Source of the DNA: Selenia dentaria
Taxonomy: Eukaryota > Arthropoda > Insecta > Lepidoptera > Geometridae
NCBI GenBank assembly: GCA_917880725.1
Contig: OU862902.1
Location: forward strand, 721,371 to 785,370
Direction of reading: 5' to 3'
Length of the DNA stretch: 64,000 nt
Positions within the stretch are counted from its first letter, which is position 1, and each line of letters begins with the position of its first letter. The translations under genes and the position numbers were made by a program. The notes under the pieces are model-generated. The model did not search any database. It saw only the letters and a program-made list of their open reading frames with translations, and was not told where the DNA came from. Positions 8,635 through 18,280 of the stretch are shown here, one piece after another.

Positions 8635-11338
8635 TTATGTCAGTGGAGTAGTTCGCCGCTTCGACCACGAGGGGATTCGAGTGGTGGGGAGCTTTGTCGA
8701 AGTGGCGGCGGGAGCAGTCTTTCATATACTGCGTAATAGAGAGGAGGGTGAAGTCGCAGTGCAGTTCGGCGTTCCGCAAGTACCACGGAGCGCCCACTGC
8801 CCTGCGCATAAAGCGATTTTGAATCACTTGAAGTTTGTAGAGGTCGTGTTTCTGAGCATGGGCGAACGCTACAGATGCGTAAGTCATGATTGGGCGGATG
8901 CAAAGTTTGTAAAGAGTCGTCTTATTTCTAAGAGACATTTTACTGTTTTTGCCTATGAGGGGATTAAGACGACCCATAATGAAGGCCGCCCTATTGCGAA
9001 CAATCTGAATGTGTTTCGCGAAAGTGAGTTGGCGATCAAGAGTGACGCCCAGGTATTTGGCAGATTTAGCCCATGGGATGGGTTCGCCGAATAGGACTAT
9101 GGGTGACGGCATGAGATTCCGCCGGGTCTCAGTGAAGTACACTGCTGCACTTTTGCTAGGATTTACTGCAATCCGCCATTTACGAAACCATGCACCGATT
9201 ACGGTGATGGCTCGTTGGATGGCGCATCTCTGCCTGACCTTGAACCTGCCAGTAGAGTAGATTGCAGTATCATCCGCAAACTGAGCGATCTGAACATTAG
9301 GTTCAGATCGTGGGATGTCGCTGGTGTACAGCGAGAAGAGAATGGGTGAGAGTACAGAGCCCTGAGGGACACCTGCGTGAATGGGATGCGGGGAGGAGAG
9401 CGTTCCCTCGGTGCGATAGCTAAACGTTCGATCCCTGAGAAAGTCTTGTAAGATGAGTACAAGACGGTCTGGCACACCCAGTTGGTACAGCTTGAATATC
9501 AAGCCGTTGTGCCAGACTTTGTCGAACGCTTTCGCTACGTCGAGGAAGACAGCTATGGTCCCTTGGGGCTTTGGTTTCTTATTGAAACCGCCTAGGATGT
9601 GCTCCGTTACGCGGTGCACTTGTTGGACGCAAGAGTGTTTGGCTCTAAAACCAAATTGCTCATCGGGAAGGAGGTTATTGGACCTAACGTGGGACCAGAG
9701 TCGGTTCACAATGAGCCGCTCGTAAATCTTCCCCAGAGAGCTGAGGAGACTTATGGGACGGTAGCTGGAGGGCTCGGCTGCCGGTTTGCCTGGTTTGTGA
9801 ATACCAATGACAATGGCATGCTTCCAAGTGTCTGGGAAGGAGCAGTTGCTCATAGCCGCATTGAAGATGCTAACTAAGAGATGGACTAGTGGGACTGAGA
9901 AGTGTTTAATCACCTTGTTGCTGATACCATCAGCACCAGGGGATTTACGGGTCTTGAGGCTCTTGATCAGAGACACAACCTCGGATGATTTTACCGGTGG
10001 GAGGAGTGGGAGGTCAGAGATGGACATAGAGCTTTTACGTTCGACTTCAGATTCCACCGAATCGAGGTGTTTCTGGTCGACGTGATCTACATTTAGAGTA
10101 CACTGAGCCTCAAGGCTATCAGCTAAACACTCGGCTTTGTCTTCGTCAAGGAACGCTATGGAGAGGGGAGGTGGCCTAATGAGTGGAGGCATTGTCTGTT
10201 GTCCGTCAGATTTCAGAGTTCGAGCCAACTGCCAGTATGCCTGGTGAGTTGGCTCAATCTCTGACAGTTTGTCGTCCCACCTTTGATCACGCAGCTCACT
10301 CATGCGTTTCCTTACAGCACGCTGTAAATAGCGCATGGTGGCTTTGTTCTCTGGGGTTGGCATCGAGTCATACGCCCTAGTGGCGGCGTTCTTAGCTGTC
10401 AGTAATCTCCTCGCACCCTCGGGCAGTTCGAAGCGGCGACCATCCGTCACTTGGACCTGCTTTGAGGATTCACCTACTGCGGTGCGGAGGTGGTCACTGA
10501 GAGCCTCGATCGCAATTGACACGTCTTCTACTGTCTGTATGTCATCGGGGATTCTATCGAGAGCGGGTGAACTGATAGCTTGGAGGGATTCCCCCAGTTG
10601 CTTCCAGTTCACTACCGTTCTAGTGATAGGGGTTATGTCCGTCGGGTCGGGGCCTAATTTCAACAATACAGGGCGGTGGTCTGAAGTCAGTTCGTGTAAC
10701 ACTTCTATAGAGCGCAACCGGAGGGTGACGTTCTTGAGAAGTGCTATGTCAAGTATGTCTGGTCGTTGGTTGTCAACATAGGGATATCTTGTGGGCTCCA
10801 GAGGGGAGAGAATATCAAAGTTTAAGTGGCTGACCAAGCCTTCAAGGATTTTACCATTACTATTGTTACTAGTACAGTTCCATATGACATGTTTACTGTT
10901 GAAGTCACCGATCAGAAGGACGGAGCTTCCTAGAGAGAAGAGGGCTTCCAAGTCTGTCTGTAATAGTTCTTTACCAGAGGGGAGGTAACATGAGGCTATG
11001 ATGACTGGTTGATGACCTGACATCGCTAGAAAGCAAACAGAGGCTTCTAGTATTCTAAGTGGTGGAGTAACAATTGGGATACAGTGCAGAGCTCTTTTGT
11101 AATAGATGAGAGTGCCACCTTTTGGGGTGGCCACTCTATCATTACGAACCAAACGGTAATTTGCAAACCTAGGGTTCGCTGTACCTGGTTTCAGAAAGGT
11201 CTCCTGCACGCATAGAATATCGACCTGATGGGTCTTACAAAATTCGTGAACTTCGTCCTTTTGACTAGAGAGGCCGTCAGCGTTGAAAGTCGCTACGGTG
11301 ACTGAGTGGGGTTTAATTCGTTTCGGTGTACTATCCAT
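8582..11338 (-). CDS. Intact endonuclease/reverse transcriptase of a Jockey-type LINE
   Basis: The protein has 918 residues, starting at an ATG in CCAATATGG. The N-terminal APE endonuclease shows FNADGLSSQKDEV, CVQETFLKPG, LIGDFNSKHVIWNC and SDHRPVLL, so its acidic and histidine active-site positions are present. The reverse transcriptase has YRPISLLSSLGKIYERL, FLDVAKAFDKVWH, AGVPQGSVLSPILFSLY and the catalytic QFADDTAIY. A conserved C-terminal region follows. The enzyme would nick target DNA and copy the LINE RNA by target-primed reverse transcription. No stop or frameshift was seen over 2.75 kb, so the copy is young and possibly active. No Gag-like ORF1 precedes it, which is unusual for the Jockey clade. 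Confidence 0.9.
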   Translation of the reverse strand: MDSTPKRIKPHSVTVATFNADGLSSQKDEVHEFCKTHQVDILCVQETFLKPGTANPRFANYRLVRNDRVATPKGGTLIYYKRALHCIPIVTPPLRILEASVCFLAMSGHQPVIIASCYLPSGKELLQTDLEALFSLGSSVLLIGDFNSKHVIWNCTSNNSNGKILEGLVSHLNFDILSPLEPTRYPYVDNQRPDILDIALLKNVTLRLRSIEVLHELTSDHRPVLLKLGPDPTDITPITRTVVNWKQLGESLQAISSPALDRIPDDIQTVEDVSIAIEALSDHLRTAVGESSKQVQVTDGRRFELPEGARRLLTAKNAATRAYDSMPTPENKATMRYLQRAVRKRMSELRDQRWDDKLSEIEPTHQAYWQLARTLKSDGQQTMPPLIRPPPLSIAFLDEDKAECLADSLEAQCTLNVDHVDQKHLDSVESEVERKSSMSISDLPLLPPVKSSEVVSLIKSLKTRKSPGADGISNKVIKHFSVPLVHLLVSIFNAAMSNCSFPDTWKHAIVIGIHKPGKPAAEPSSYRPISLLSSLGKIYERLIVNRLWSHVRSNNLLPDEQFGFRAKHSCVQQVHRVTEHILGGFNKKPKPQGTIAVFLDVAKAFDKVWHNGLIFKLYQLGVPDRLVLILQDFLRDRTFSYRTEGTLSSPHPIHAGVPQGSVLSPILFSLYTSDIPRSEPNVQIAQFADDTAIYSTGRFKVRQRCAIQRAITVIGAWFRKWRIAVNPSKSAAVYFTETRRNLMPSPIVLFGEPIPWAKSAKYLGVTLDRQLTFAKHIQIVRNRAAFIMGRLNPLIGKNSKMSLRNKTTLYKLCIRPIMTYASVAFAHAQKHDLYKLQVIQNRFMRRAVGAPWYLRNAELHCDFTLLSITQYMKDCSRRHFDKAPHHSNPLVVEAANYSTDITDPHFLPPPSPSKAYFG

Positions 11339-11589
11339 ATTGGATGATACCTAAGAAACGCTGGGGAGGGCGTAGCGCCTCACTGCGCTGATTAGACCCG
11401 CGTGTGTGACCTGCTGCTGTTTACTGCCGCGAGTAGCTTATATAGCTCCGTGGCGAGTCGACGTGCGTCGTGGGTGGGCGCGGCGCGGGTGGGCGCGGTG
11501 TGCCTGTGTGCGTGCGGCCATACGTCATCGCGTCGCTGTGCGCCGGCCCATCGGAATGCGTGGAATGCACTGCGTGTCGGCTCGTTACA
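11339..11589 (-). promoter_or_regulatory. 5' leader of the Jockey-type LINE
   Basis: About 250 bp of GC-rich sequence lie between the likely 5' junction (TGTAACGAGCC on the minus strand at 11589) and the ATG at 11338. It contains a TATA-like word, GCTATATAAGC, around 11440. LINEs of this clade normally carry internal promoters in this leader. The TATA-like word may be fortuitous. Confidence 0.4.
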
Positions 11590-11680
11590 GTTTTAGAGTG
11601 ACAGCCATGTAGCGGTGTCGATTTAGAATGACGACCTTGTTGTGTCGAATTAGAATGACGTCCTTGTAACGGTGTCTGCG
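11590..11680 (-). repeat. Coding tandem repeat of the gypsy element, part 2
   Basis: The same 27-30-bp units seen at 7215-7353 resume here, with three more copies translating on the minus strand to blocks such as QGRHSKST. The array therefore predates the Jockey-type insertion that splits it. Its right edge runs into the next LINE at about 11680-11700. Confidence 0.7.
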
Positions 11681-11689
11681 GAAGATCTA

Positions 11690-12565
11690 ATGAGCAACTG
11701 GCTATAGGTGAAAAACAAACACAAAATCCCGAAGTTGAACCTGTTTTACACACAGATATAACTGAAAAAGTATTGGGACAAAACTCCGCCGAACTCTGCA
11801 TGACTAAAACAACGCCAAAAGCGCAACTACCCCAATAAACAACTACAAAGAGGCCACTTCAATTAATGCAAATGAAGAGAAACTAAGTAAAAGGATTTTA
11901 GTTTTAGCAGATGAGCAAGGACGTTATGTAAGAAATATATTACAAACATTGGTTGGGTGAAAATTTATCTGGAAGTCAGGAGCTACTCCTAGTAATATCT
12001 TTGAAACATCAGCTAGTGAAGTACGTGGTTAACCAAAGGACGATTTCGTGATTGTAGTTGGTGGATTGAATGATTCAAACCCACATGAGCTCTGAGTCTG
12101 AGTCTTAACCAATGGCTCCTATATAACAATAACACTAACGTCATTATTACTGAAATACCTTACAATAGAACTCTAAATGAGGAAAAACTAAATTACGAAT
12201 TGAGATTTATATCTAGTAAATATAAGAATGTATTTTATTTGGACATGAACTTTGCTGTGCAAAGGCCGTACCATCGTCGATTTGCTATTTATATTAGTCG
12301 ACTTTTATTAAGAGAAGAATTGCATGTAAATAGTGCAATTTATTATGAGAAATATTTAAATACCTTAAAACAAAAACCACAGCAGACTAAAACATTTGTA
12401 GATAGATACACACAAACAGACGATGATACTTGTTATTTGAACGCCTCCATAGCATGTAATACTGACAATTTACCAGGCATTTCAACTACAACATATAACG
12501 TATCTCACACTCGAACAGTAAATAAAACACCAGCTGCTAATTCAAATAATCTTTTTCGTGTATAA
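11690..12565 (+). pseudogene. LINE ORF1 remnant, possibly of SGNH-esterase type
   Basis: In plus-strand frames broken by several stops, RILVLADEQGRYVRN (about 11895) and DFVIVVGGLNDSNP (about 12040) resemble blocks I and III of SGNH/GDSL-like esterase domains. Such domains are found in ORF1 of some CR1-group LINEs. The last part, 12200-12565, is open (121 residues, ending NNLFRV) and is followed almost at once by an endonuclease start. This order, ORF1 then endonuclease, supports the assignment. The esterase label rests on two short blocks and is tentative. Confidence 0.45.
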
Positions 12566-12991
12566 TTATCTTAATATATTGCATCAGAATATAAATGGAT
12601 TGATAAACAAGGCAGATAAAGTAACAGTATGTGTAGAAAATCTTGCATCACAAGGTAAACATATAGATATCCTTTGCTTTACAGAACACAACATGAAAGA
12701 AAATGACACTCCAATATTATCGATACCAAACTTTAAGCTGGCTGAACTCTCATGCAGGGATAATAGAAGTGGAGGTGCATGTATATTAATACGAAGGGAT
12801 TTAGCATACAACCAGATCGATGAAATCAGTAACGTTTTGCTATACCTAAAACCATTGAATGCTGCGCCATAGAGCTGTCTCAACACAAAACATACGTAAT
12901 ATGCGTGTATAGATCCCCTAAGAATAAGAAAACCATAATAAATACATTTTTGCGTCAACTAGATAAAATTGCTGCAGGTGTTGCCACAATG
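12558..12991 (+). pseudogene. N-terminal endonuclease part of the CR1/Jockey-like LINE
   Basis: Residues typical of an APE endonuclease start are visible: HQNINGL near the N-terminus, DILCFTEHNM with the catalytic Glu, and SGGACILIRRD. A frameshift lies near 12870. CVYRSPKNKK continues in a different frame from about 12902 up to the R1-type insertion. The rest of the domain is at 16081 onward. Confidence 0.7.
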
Positions 12992-15703
12992 GTTCTGAAC
13001 CAGGGGTCGGTAAATACATGCGTGCGACACAATGGCGGGTCTATTGTAGATGTTATTTTGGCATCCCCTTCTGTTGCGCGTCTGGTACGTGATTGGAGAG
13101 TTTTGGAAGACGTGGAGACGCTATCGGATCACCTTTATATACGATTTGATGTCTCCGCTTCTCCAGTCAATCCTGGTACCAGAAGCTCTAACAGGTTCAA
13201 TGCATCAACTCCTCGGTGGGCATTGAGAAGTCTAAACCAAGAGGCTCTTATCGAAGCGTCGATCGTACAGGCATGGCAGTCTCCTCCTCTAGATGGACCG
13301 GTTGACGTTGAAGAGGAGACGGAATGGTTTCGAAGGGCCATGACGCAAATATGCGATGCTGGTATGGCTCGGGCCAAGTCGCGACCACCTAAACGGCAAG
13401 TGTACTGGTGGTCGCAAACTATTGCAGACTTACGCTCAGACTGCGTGGTAGCGCGACGCCGGTACACCAGGCATCGCAGATTGCGACACAGGAATGAACA
13501 GGTTGAGGGACAACTGCGCGAGATTTACAGAGCTGCTGTTAAATCATTGCAATTAGCAGTCGCCAAAGCCAAGGATCAGGCACGAAAGGAGCTCCTCGAG
13601 ACTCTCAATTTAGATCCGTGGGGGCGCCCGTATAAGATGGTGCGTGAAAAACTGAGGGCCTGGGCACCGCCACTCACAGAGAGTCTCGATCCTAGGTTGC
13701 GGGAGGCCATTGTGTCCACTCTATTTCCAAATAGAGTGGAGTTCAGGCCCCCTTCTATGGTTTCTCATAGTGGTAACGATGTGACGCGGGAGACGGACCA
13801 AGACGAGACACCCCCACAAGTAACACGAGGGGAACTAGGGGCTGCCATTCTCAAACTTCGAGGCCGAAACAGGGCTCCAGGGCCTGATGGTATCCCGGGA
13901 AGGGCCTGGGTCTTGGCAATGGGGGCTCTGGGGAACCGATTCCGTAGGCTACTGGATGCCTGTCTGGAGACGGGTCGATTCCCTTCTATGTGGAAGACGG
14001 GCAGGCTCGTTCTTCTAAAGAAATACGGGCGCCCAGAAGACTCTCCGTCAGGCTACCGCCCTATAGTTATGTTGAACAAGGCCGACAAGCTATTTGAGCG
14101 TGTGGTAGCAGGTCGGCTGAATCGGCACCTTAGTGAGGTGGGCCCTGATTTGTCCGACAACCAATATGGTTTCCGAGTGGGTCGGTCGACGATTGATGCC
14201 ATCAATCGCATTAAAGCCTACTCAGATGAGGTGGTGTCCCACCGCGGGATAATGGTGGCAGTATCATTAGATATCGCCAATGCATTTAACTCCATGCCGT
14301 GGGACTGTATAAGGGAGGCACTGAAGTACCACAACGTGCCTCCCTACCTTAGTCGGATTATCGGGTCCTACCTTTCTGAAAGGTATATTTCGTACCCAGT
14401 ACGCGGCGGTGGGCTGCGGAACAGAGAAATGACGTGCGGTGTTCCACAGGGTTCGGTTCTCGGGCCACTCCTGTGGAACATCGGATACGATTGGGTGCTG
14501 CGAGGAAATCTCCCCCCGGGCACCAACGTAACCTGCTATGCAGACGACACGCTTGTAACTGCCCGGGGTGAGACATACGAGATGGCTGCACGTCTTGTAG
14601 TGGAAGCCGTGGCACTCGTTGTTGGCAGAAAAGGGATGTTGGGACTCCGGGTGGCGCTCAACAAGTCAGAAGCCATGTGCTTTCATGGCCCGCGGCGGGC
14701 GCCACCGAGGGGTGCCCACATCACCATTGGTGAAACCCGTATTGAGGTCGAGTCCAATGTTAGATACCTTGGACTCGTCCTTGATAGCCGTTGGAACTTT
14801 CGGGAACACTTCACCCGCTTGGTCCCGCGTTTGATGGCTGCAGCCGCGTCGCTGAAACGGCTGCTTCCTAATCTCGGAGGCCCCAGTGCGCTAATTCGTC
14901 GCTTATATATGGACGTGGTGCGATCCATGGCGCTCTACGGAGCGCCAGTGTGGGTGGAGACCCTGACCGAACAATCCATTGCCCTCCTGAGGAAACCTCA
15001 GAGGGTGATGGCCGTCGGGGTAATACGCGGTTATCGCACTATCTCGTACGATGCGGCGTGTCTGTTGGCGGGATCCCCTCCCTGGGACTTGGAGGCGCAG
15101 ATCTTTGCCGCTATGTACAAGTGGCGCAAAGATCTCCACCTCCAAGGAGTGTTTCCCCCACCAAGGGCAATAGAGACCTGGAAGTTCCAAGCTCGACGGG
15201 CTTTGGTTGAAAAGTGGAAGGAGCGACTCGCCCAACCAAGGGCCGGTAGCTGGACCGTCGAGGCTGTCCGGCCCGTTCTTAAGGACTGGCTGGATAGAGG
15301 CCATGGATATCTTACCTTCCGGCTGGTGCAGGTTCTTTCAGGGCATGGTTGCTTTGGTAAGTACCTGTGCCGCATAGCTGGAAGGGAGCCAACAACGCAA
15401 TGCCACCATTGCAGTTACGACGAGGATACCGCTCAACACACGTTGAAGGAGTGTAGTGCGTGGGCGGTGGAACGTAGTATCCTCGTCGCTGAGGTGGGAA
15501 ACGACCTCTCCCTGCCAGCATTGATCAAGGCAATGCTGGACAGCGACAGGTCATGGGAGGCGGCTCTAGCCTTTTGCGAACAAGTGGTGTCGCAGAAGGA
15601 GGCAGCGGAGCGTGAGCGAGAAATAACATCTACTCTGCCGATCCACCGCCGGAGAGCAGGTGCTCGAGGCAGGCGCTTTCGAGCCCTTTTTCGACCACCA
15701 TAA
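12905..15703 (+). CDS. R1-clade reverse transcriptase, in-frame fusion with host LINE endonuclease
   Basis: The open frame spans 932 codons. The first 29 codons (12905-12991) belong to the invaded CR1/Jockey-like LINE; codon 30 onward is the R1-type insert. The insert keeps the last part of its own endonuclease (SIVDVILASPS, LSDHLYIRF). Its reverse transcriptase shows NRAPGPDGIPGRAW, YRPIVMLNKADKLFERV, YGFRVGRSTIDAI, SLDIANAFNSMPW, CGVPQGSVLGPLLWN and the catalytic CYADDTLVTA. The C-terminal zinc-finger-like CHHCSYDEDTAQHTLKEC follows. No stop is present until 15701. Loss of most of the endonuclease means it cannot act alone. The GTG at 12905 is only the frame limit. Confidence 0.85.
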   Translation: MYRSPKNKKTIINTFLRQLDKIAAGVATMVLNQGSVNTCVRHNGGSIVDVILASPSVARLVRDWRVLEDVETLSDHLYIRFDVSASPVNPGTRSSNRFNASTPRWALRSLNQEALIEASIVQAWQSPPLDGPVDVEEETEWFRRAMTQICDAGMARAKSRPPKRQVYWWSQTIADLRSDCVVARRRYTRHRRLRHRNEQVEGQLREIYRAAVKSLQLAVAKAKDQARKELLETLNLDPWGRPYKMVREKLRAWAPPLTESLDPRLREAIVSTLFPNRVEFRPPSMVSHSGNDVTRETDQDETPPQVTRGELGAAILKLRGRNRAPGPDGIPGRAWVLAMGALGNRFRRLLDACLETGRFPSMWKTGRLVLLKKYGRPEDSPSGYRPIVMLNKADKLFERVVAGRLNRHLSEVGPDLSDNQYGFRVGRSTIDAINRIKAYSDEVVSHRGIMVAVSLDIANAFNSMPWDCIREALKYHNVPPYLSRIIGSYLSERYISYPVRGGGLRNREMTCGVPQGSVLGPLLWNIGYDWVLRGNLPPGTNVTCYADDTLVTARGETYEMAARLVVEAVALVVGRKGMLGLRVALNKSEAMCFHGPRRAPPRGAHITIGETRIEVESNVRYLGLVLDSRWNFREHFTRLVPRLMAAAASLKRLLPNLGGPSALIRRLYMDVVRSMALYGAPVWVETLTEQSIALLRKPQRVMAVGVIRGYRTISYDAACLLAGSPPWDLEAQIFAAMYKWRKDLHLQGVFPPPRAIETWKFQARRALVEKWKERLAQPRAGSWTVEAVRPVLKDWLDRGHGYLTFRLVQVLSGHGCFGKYLCRIAGREPTTQCHHCSYDEDTAQHTLKECSAWAVERSILVAEVGNDLSLPALIKAMLDSDRSWEAALAFCEQVVSQKEAAEREREITSTLPIHRRRAGARGRRFRALFRPP

Positions 15704-16065
15704 AAGGGGTCTAGGGTGGCGGACTGAGGGGAGTCCGCTGCTCATATAGCTACAGCCCCGAGATGGCGCGCGCGGTGTTCCCGCGCGCCGCTCATAGAGA
15801 AGGAGATGGAGAATCTCCGACACTCGGATGGGGTCTTCATGACTAACGCCGCCGGGACCACGGACGACTCCAAAACGTACCCGCTGACCCGGCATCAAGG
15901 CGCCCGTAGGAACACCTTGTGGGGTTTAGTCGGTATGGTCTGCTTGCTGCTATGGGTGCAGTTAGCGCGTAGATGACGAGTCCGACATACCCCGTTGAAC
16001 CTCCCCAGGTTGGCGGGGATGCGTAAGAGCATTCCCCACACGAAAAAAAATAAAAAAATAAAAAA
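12992..16065 (+). mobile_element. 5'-truncated R1-clade LINE with 15-bp target duplication
   Basis: GGTGTTGCCACAATG occurs at 12977-12991 and again at 16066-16080, exactly flanking GC-rich sequence unlike its AT-rich surroundings. The insert starts late in an endonuclease domain and holds a full reverse transcriptase. Its 3' UTR of about 360 bp ends in an A-rich tail (16042-16065). R1-clade elements typically make target duplications of this size. Both copies are perfect and the ORF is open, so the insertion is young. The 28S rDNA target of classical R1 is not present, so this is another R1-clade lineage or an off-target copy. Confidence 0.9.
15704..16065 (+). other. 3' UTR and A-rich tail of the R1-type LINE
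   Basis: The region is GC-rich for about 330 bp after the stop. It then ends in A-rich sequence interrupted by single T residues immediately before the second copy of the 15-bp target duplication. Confidence 0.75.
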
Positions 16066-16080
16066 GGTGTTGCCACAATG

Positions 16081-18060
16081 TCTATTATAAGATAATTTTG
16101 TGTGGCGATTTTAACATAAACCTTCTAGTAAATAATAAACGAGTAAATAAATTTAAGCAATTACTTGCAAGTTACAACTTAAAGTTTTATTTTGCAGAAC
16201 CTACAAGAATGATTAGCGGTACTAGTATTGATAATATAATTCATAATGTACGCGGTGCAACGGGAGAAGTACTTGAGTTGGCTCTGTCAGACCACACTGC
16301 ACAAATCTTTAAATGTCCTGTCAAAAAAAGTTGTCGTATCAAGTCATGGTATGTCATAAAAAGAGACTTTAGCCCCGATAACAGACGTAAGTTTTATGAA
16401 AACATTAGTAACATTCGTTTTCAGGATGTATATGAATGCAACGACCCAAATAGAGCCTTCAGAAGTTTTCATGACCTATTCGTACTAAAGTATATTTTTA
16501 ATTTACCTGAAATTAAAATAAAATGCTTCCATATAAAACGCCCCAGATGGGTATCAAAAGGTATCAAAACATGCGCTAGAAAAAAAATTAATCTTCTATG
16601 GAAATATAGAAAAACTAAAACAGACGATTCCAAACAGGCATTAATGACATACTCTAAAAGATTTAGAAAAGTAATAAAACTGACCCAAAGATCTCAAAAT
16701 GACTTTCATATTAACAATGCTGAGTTATCATGTGCTATAAAGTAGTCATTAAAACACATATTACGAGTATCATCCAACCAATGACATTACTGAAACATGT
16801 ATCTCTCCAAATTTGGAATCTGTGTTTCTGACACCTACAATCCCGTTTGATATTTTGAAAATCATAGTTGCTCTTAAAAATACGAATAGTGTAGGTACAG
16901 ACGGTATTACAACAAAGGTAATCAAAGATGTATCGATGATTCTAGCTCCGGTTCTTAGTTATATATTAAATTTGTGTATGGTACAAGGTGTATATCCGGA
17001 AGCATTAAAACACTCTGTAGTCAAACCACTTTATAAAAAGGGAGATAGAACCCAAGTTAGCAACTACCGTCCAGTAGCATTGTTACCAATATTCTCAAAA
17101 ATCTTTGAAAAAGTTATATATAACAAGATATATTATTATTTCGAAAAATGCAATATGTTCACGGAAAATCAATATGGTTTTAGAATCTTGATACTCGAAA
17201 TGTCACTGCGTTATATATGTATATGTCGAAGGCTTTTGGCAACGTTAAGCATGAAATTTTATTGCAAAAGCTATTTAGATATGGAGTTAGAGGAATCCCA
17301 AATAATCTGATCAGATCATACCTTAGTAACAGGTTACAAGTAACACAATTAAATAGAATGTGCCCAAAATCTCTATTTATAATAACATATGAATCTAAAA
17401 AACGAATCGTTCGAAATGGGGTTCCCCAAGGTAGTGTATTGGGACCACTATTATTCTTAATTTATATAAATGATTTTCCTAATGCCACTAATCACTCTAT
17501 GACATTATTTGATGACGATTGCACAGTATTATTTATAAAGGACAAGCTTAGTGATCTTGAATATGACATCAATAATACACTGACATATCTTATTAATTGG
17601 CTGAATAATAATAATAATTTTAATATGAACGTAGATAAGACTTTTTAATGCATTTCAGAATGATACATAATAACCAATTGAACTTTAACTGTGTATGTGA
17701 CAAAAAAACAATATCCCAAATAGAACTAACTCGCTTTTTAGGTTTAACGATTGACTGTAAATTAACTTGGAAACCTAATATAGATAATATCTGCAAACGA
17801 TTAAATCAATTTGCTTATGCGCTCTCTCAACTTCAAAAAGTTTCAAGCTATCCGGCTCATTATGGAGACGCTGCATCAATTCTACGATATGGGGTAATGA
17901 TTTGGGGTAACTCTACTGACCGTGAAAAGGCATTTAAAGCACAAAAGCGATGCATTCTATCGATCTGCGGATTAAAAAAGAAAGATTCATGCAAAACTCA
18001 TTTCATTCATGCTAAAGGTATCGATCCTCCCTTGCATTTACATTAGTGAGATTGCTTTGT
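16081..18060 (+). pseudogene. Endonuclease end and reverse transcriptase of the CR1/Jockey-like LINE
   Basis: After the R1-type insertion the host LINE resumes with CGDFNINLL, DNIIHNV and SDHTAQIF (16090-16310). The reverse transcriptase shows TNSVGTDGITTKVI, NYRPVALLPIFSKIFEKV and NGVPQGSVLGPLLFLIY. At the catalytic site it reads LFDDDCTV: the usual Ala before the Asp pair is Asp here. Frameshifts near 16745, 17190, 17648 and 18046 and several stops break the coding sequence. The C-terminal part (RFLGLTIDCKLTWK, AQKRCILSICGL) is recognisable to about 18060. Confidence 0.8.
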
Positions 18061-18280
18061 TTGTCAAATCAAATCCTGATCTTTTTGTAATGTGGCCTGT
18101 AGGTAGCAGACAGGAGGGTTAACAACAACGAGTGCATTTTTAAGTAAAAGTGTGTTCTGTATAGCTCCAATAATAAAATACTAAAGGCCATAAGGTGTAA
18201 AGAAAATATAAATATTTTTTTAAATATGCTCAATAACTTGTTAATTAAGAAAGCAAAAAAAGTCTAACATTAAGTTTTAT

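Larger units (their letters stand above)
7354..11589 (-). mobile_element. Jockey-type LINE inserted in the gypsy repeat array
   Basis: The tandem array stops at 7353 and resumes at 11590. Between them lies GC-rich sequence that differs from both flanks. It holds one long endonuclease/reverse-transcriptase ORF on the minus strand, a 250-bp 5' leader, a repeat-rich 3' region and a run of 20 A (T at 7762-7781). GTTTT at 7349-7353 and 11590-11594 is the likely minimal target duplication. A poly(A) run normally marks the 3' end of a Jockey element, yet about 400 bp of similar GC-rich sequence follows it before the array resumes. The insert is therefore either one element with an internal A-run or a LINE nested in another insert. 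Confidence 0.75.
12558..18280 (+). mobile_element. Decayed CR1/Jockey-like LINE, interrupted by an R1-type LINE
   Basis: Endonuclease sequence starts at 12558 (LNILHQNINGL, CFTEHNMK) and continues to 12991. It is cut by the R1-type insertion and resumes after 16080 with CGDFNIN and SDHTAQIF. The reverse transcriptase follows from 16800, then the C-terminal tail to about 18060 and an AT-rich 3' region. The element is close in sequence to the LINE at 57.7 kb. Frames change at about 12870, 16745, 17190, 17648 and 18046, so it is inactive. A foldback element splits the 3' region at 18281-18533. Confidence 0.8.

Noticed and set aside
8640..11300. Many plus-strand and alternative minus-strand ORFs in the Jockey-type LINE
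   Set aside because: They are shadows of the reverse-transcriptase ORF in GC-rich DNA.
7349..11600. An 11-bp target duplication (GTTTTGTAATG / GTTTTAGAGTG) for the Jockey-type LINE
   Set aside because: Three mismatches in 11 bp do not fit a copy with a fully intact 918-codon ORF; GTTTT alone is safer.
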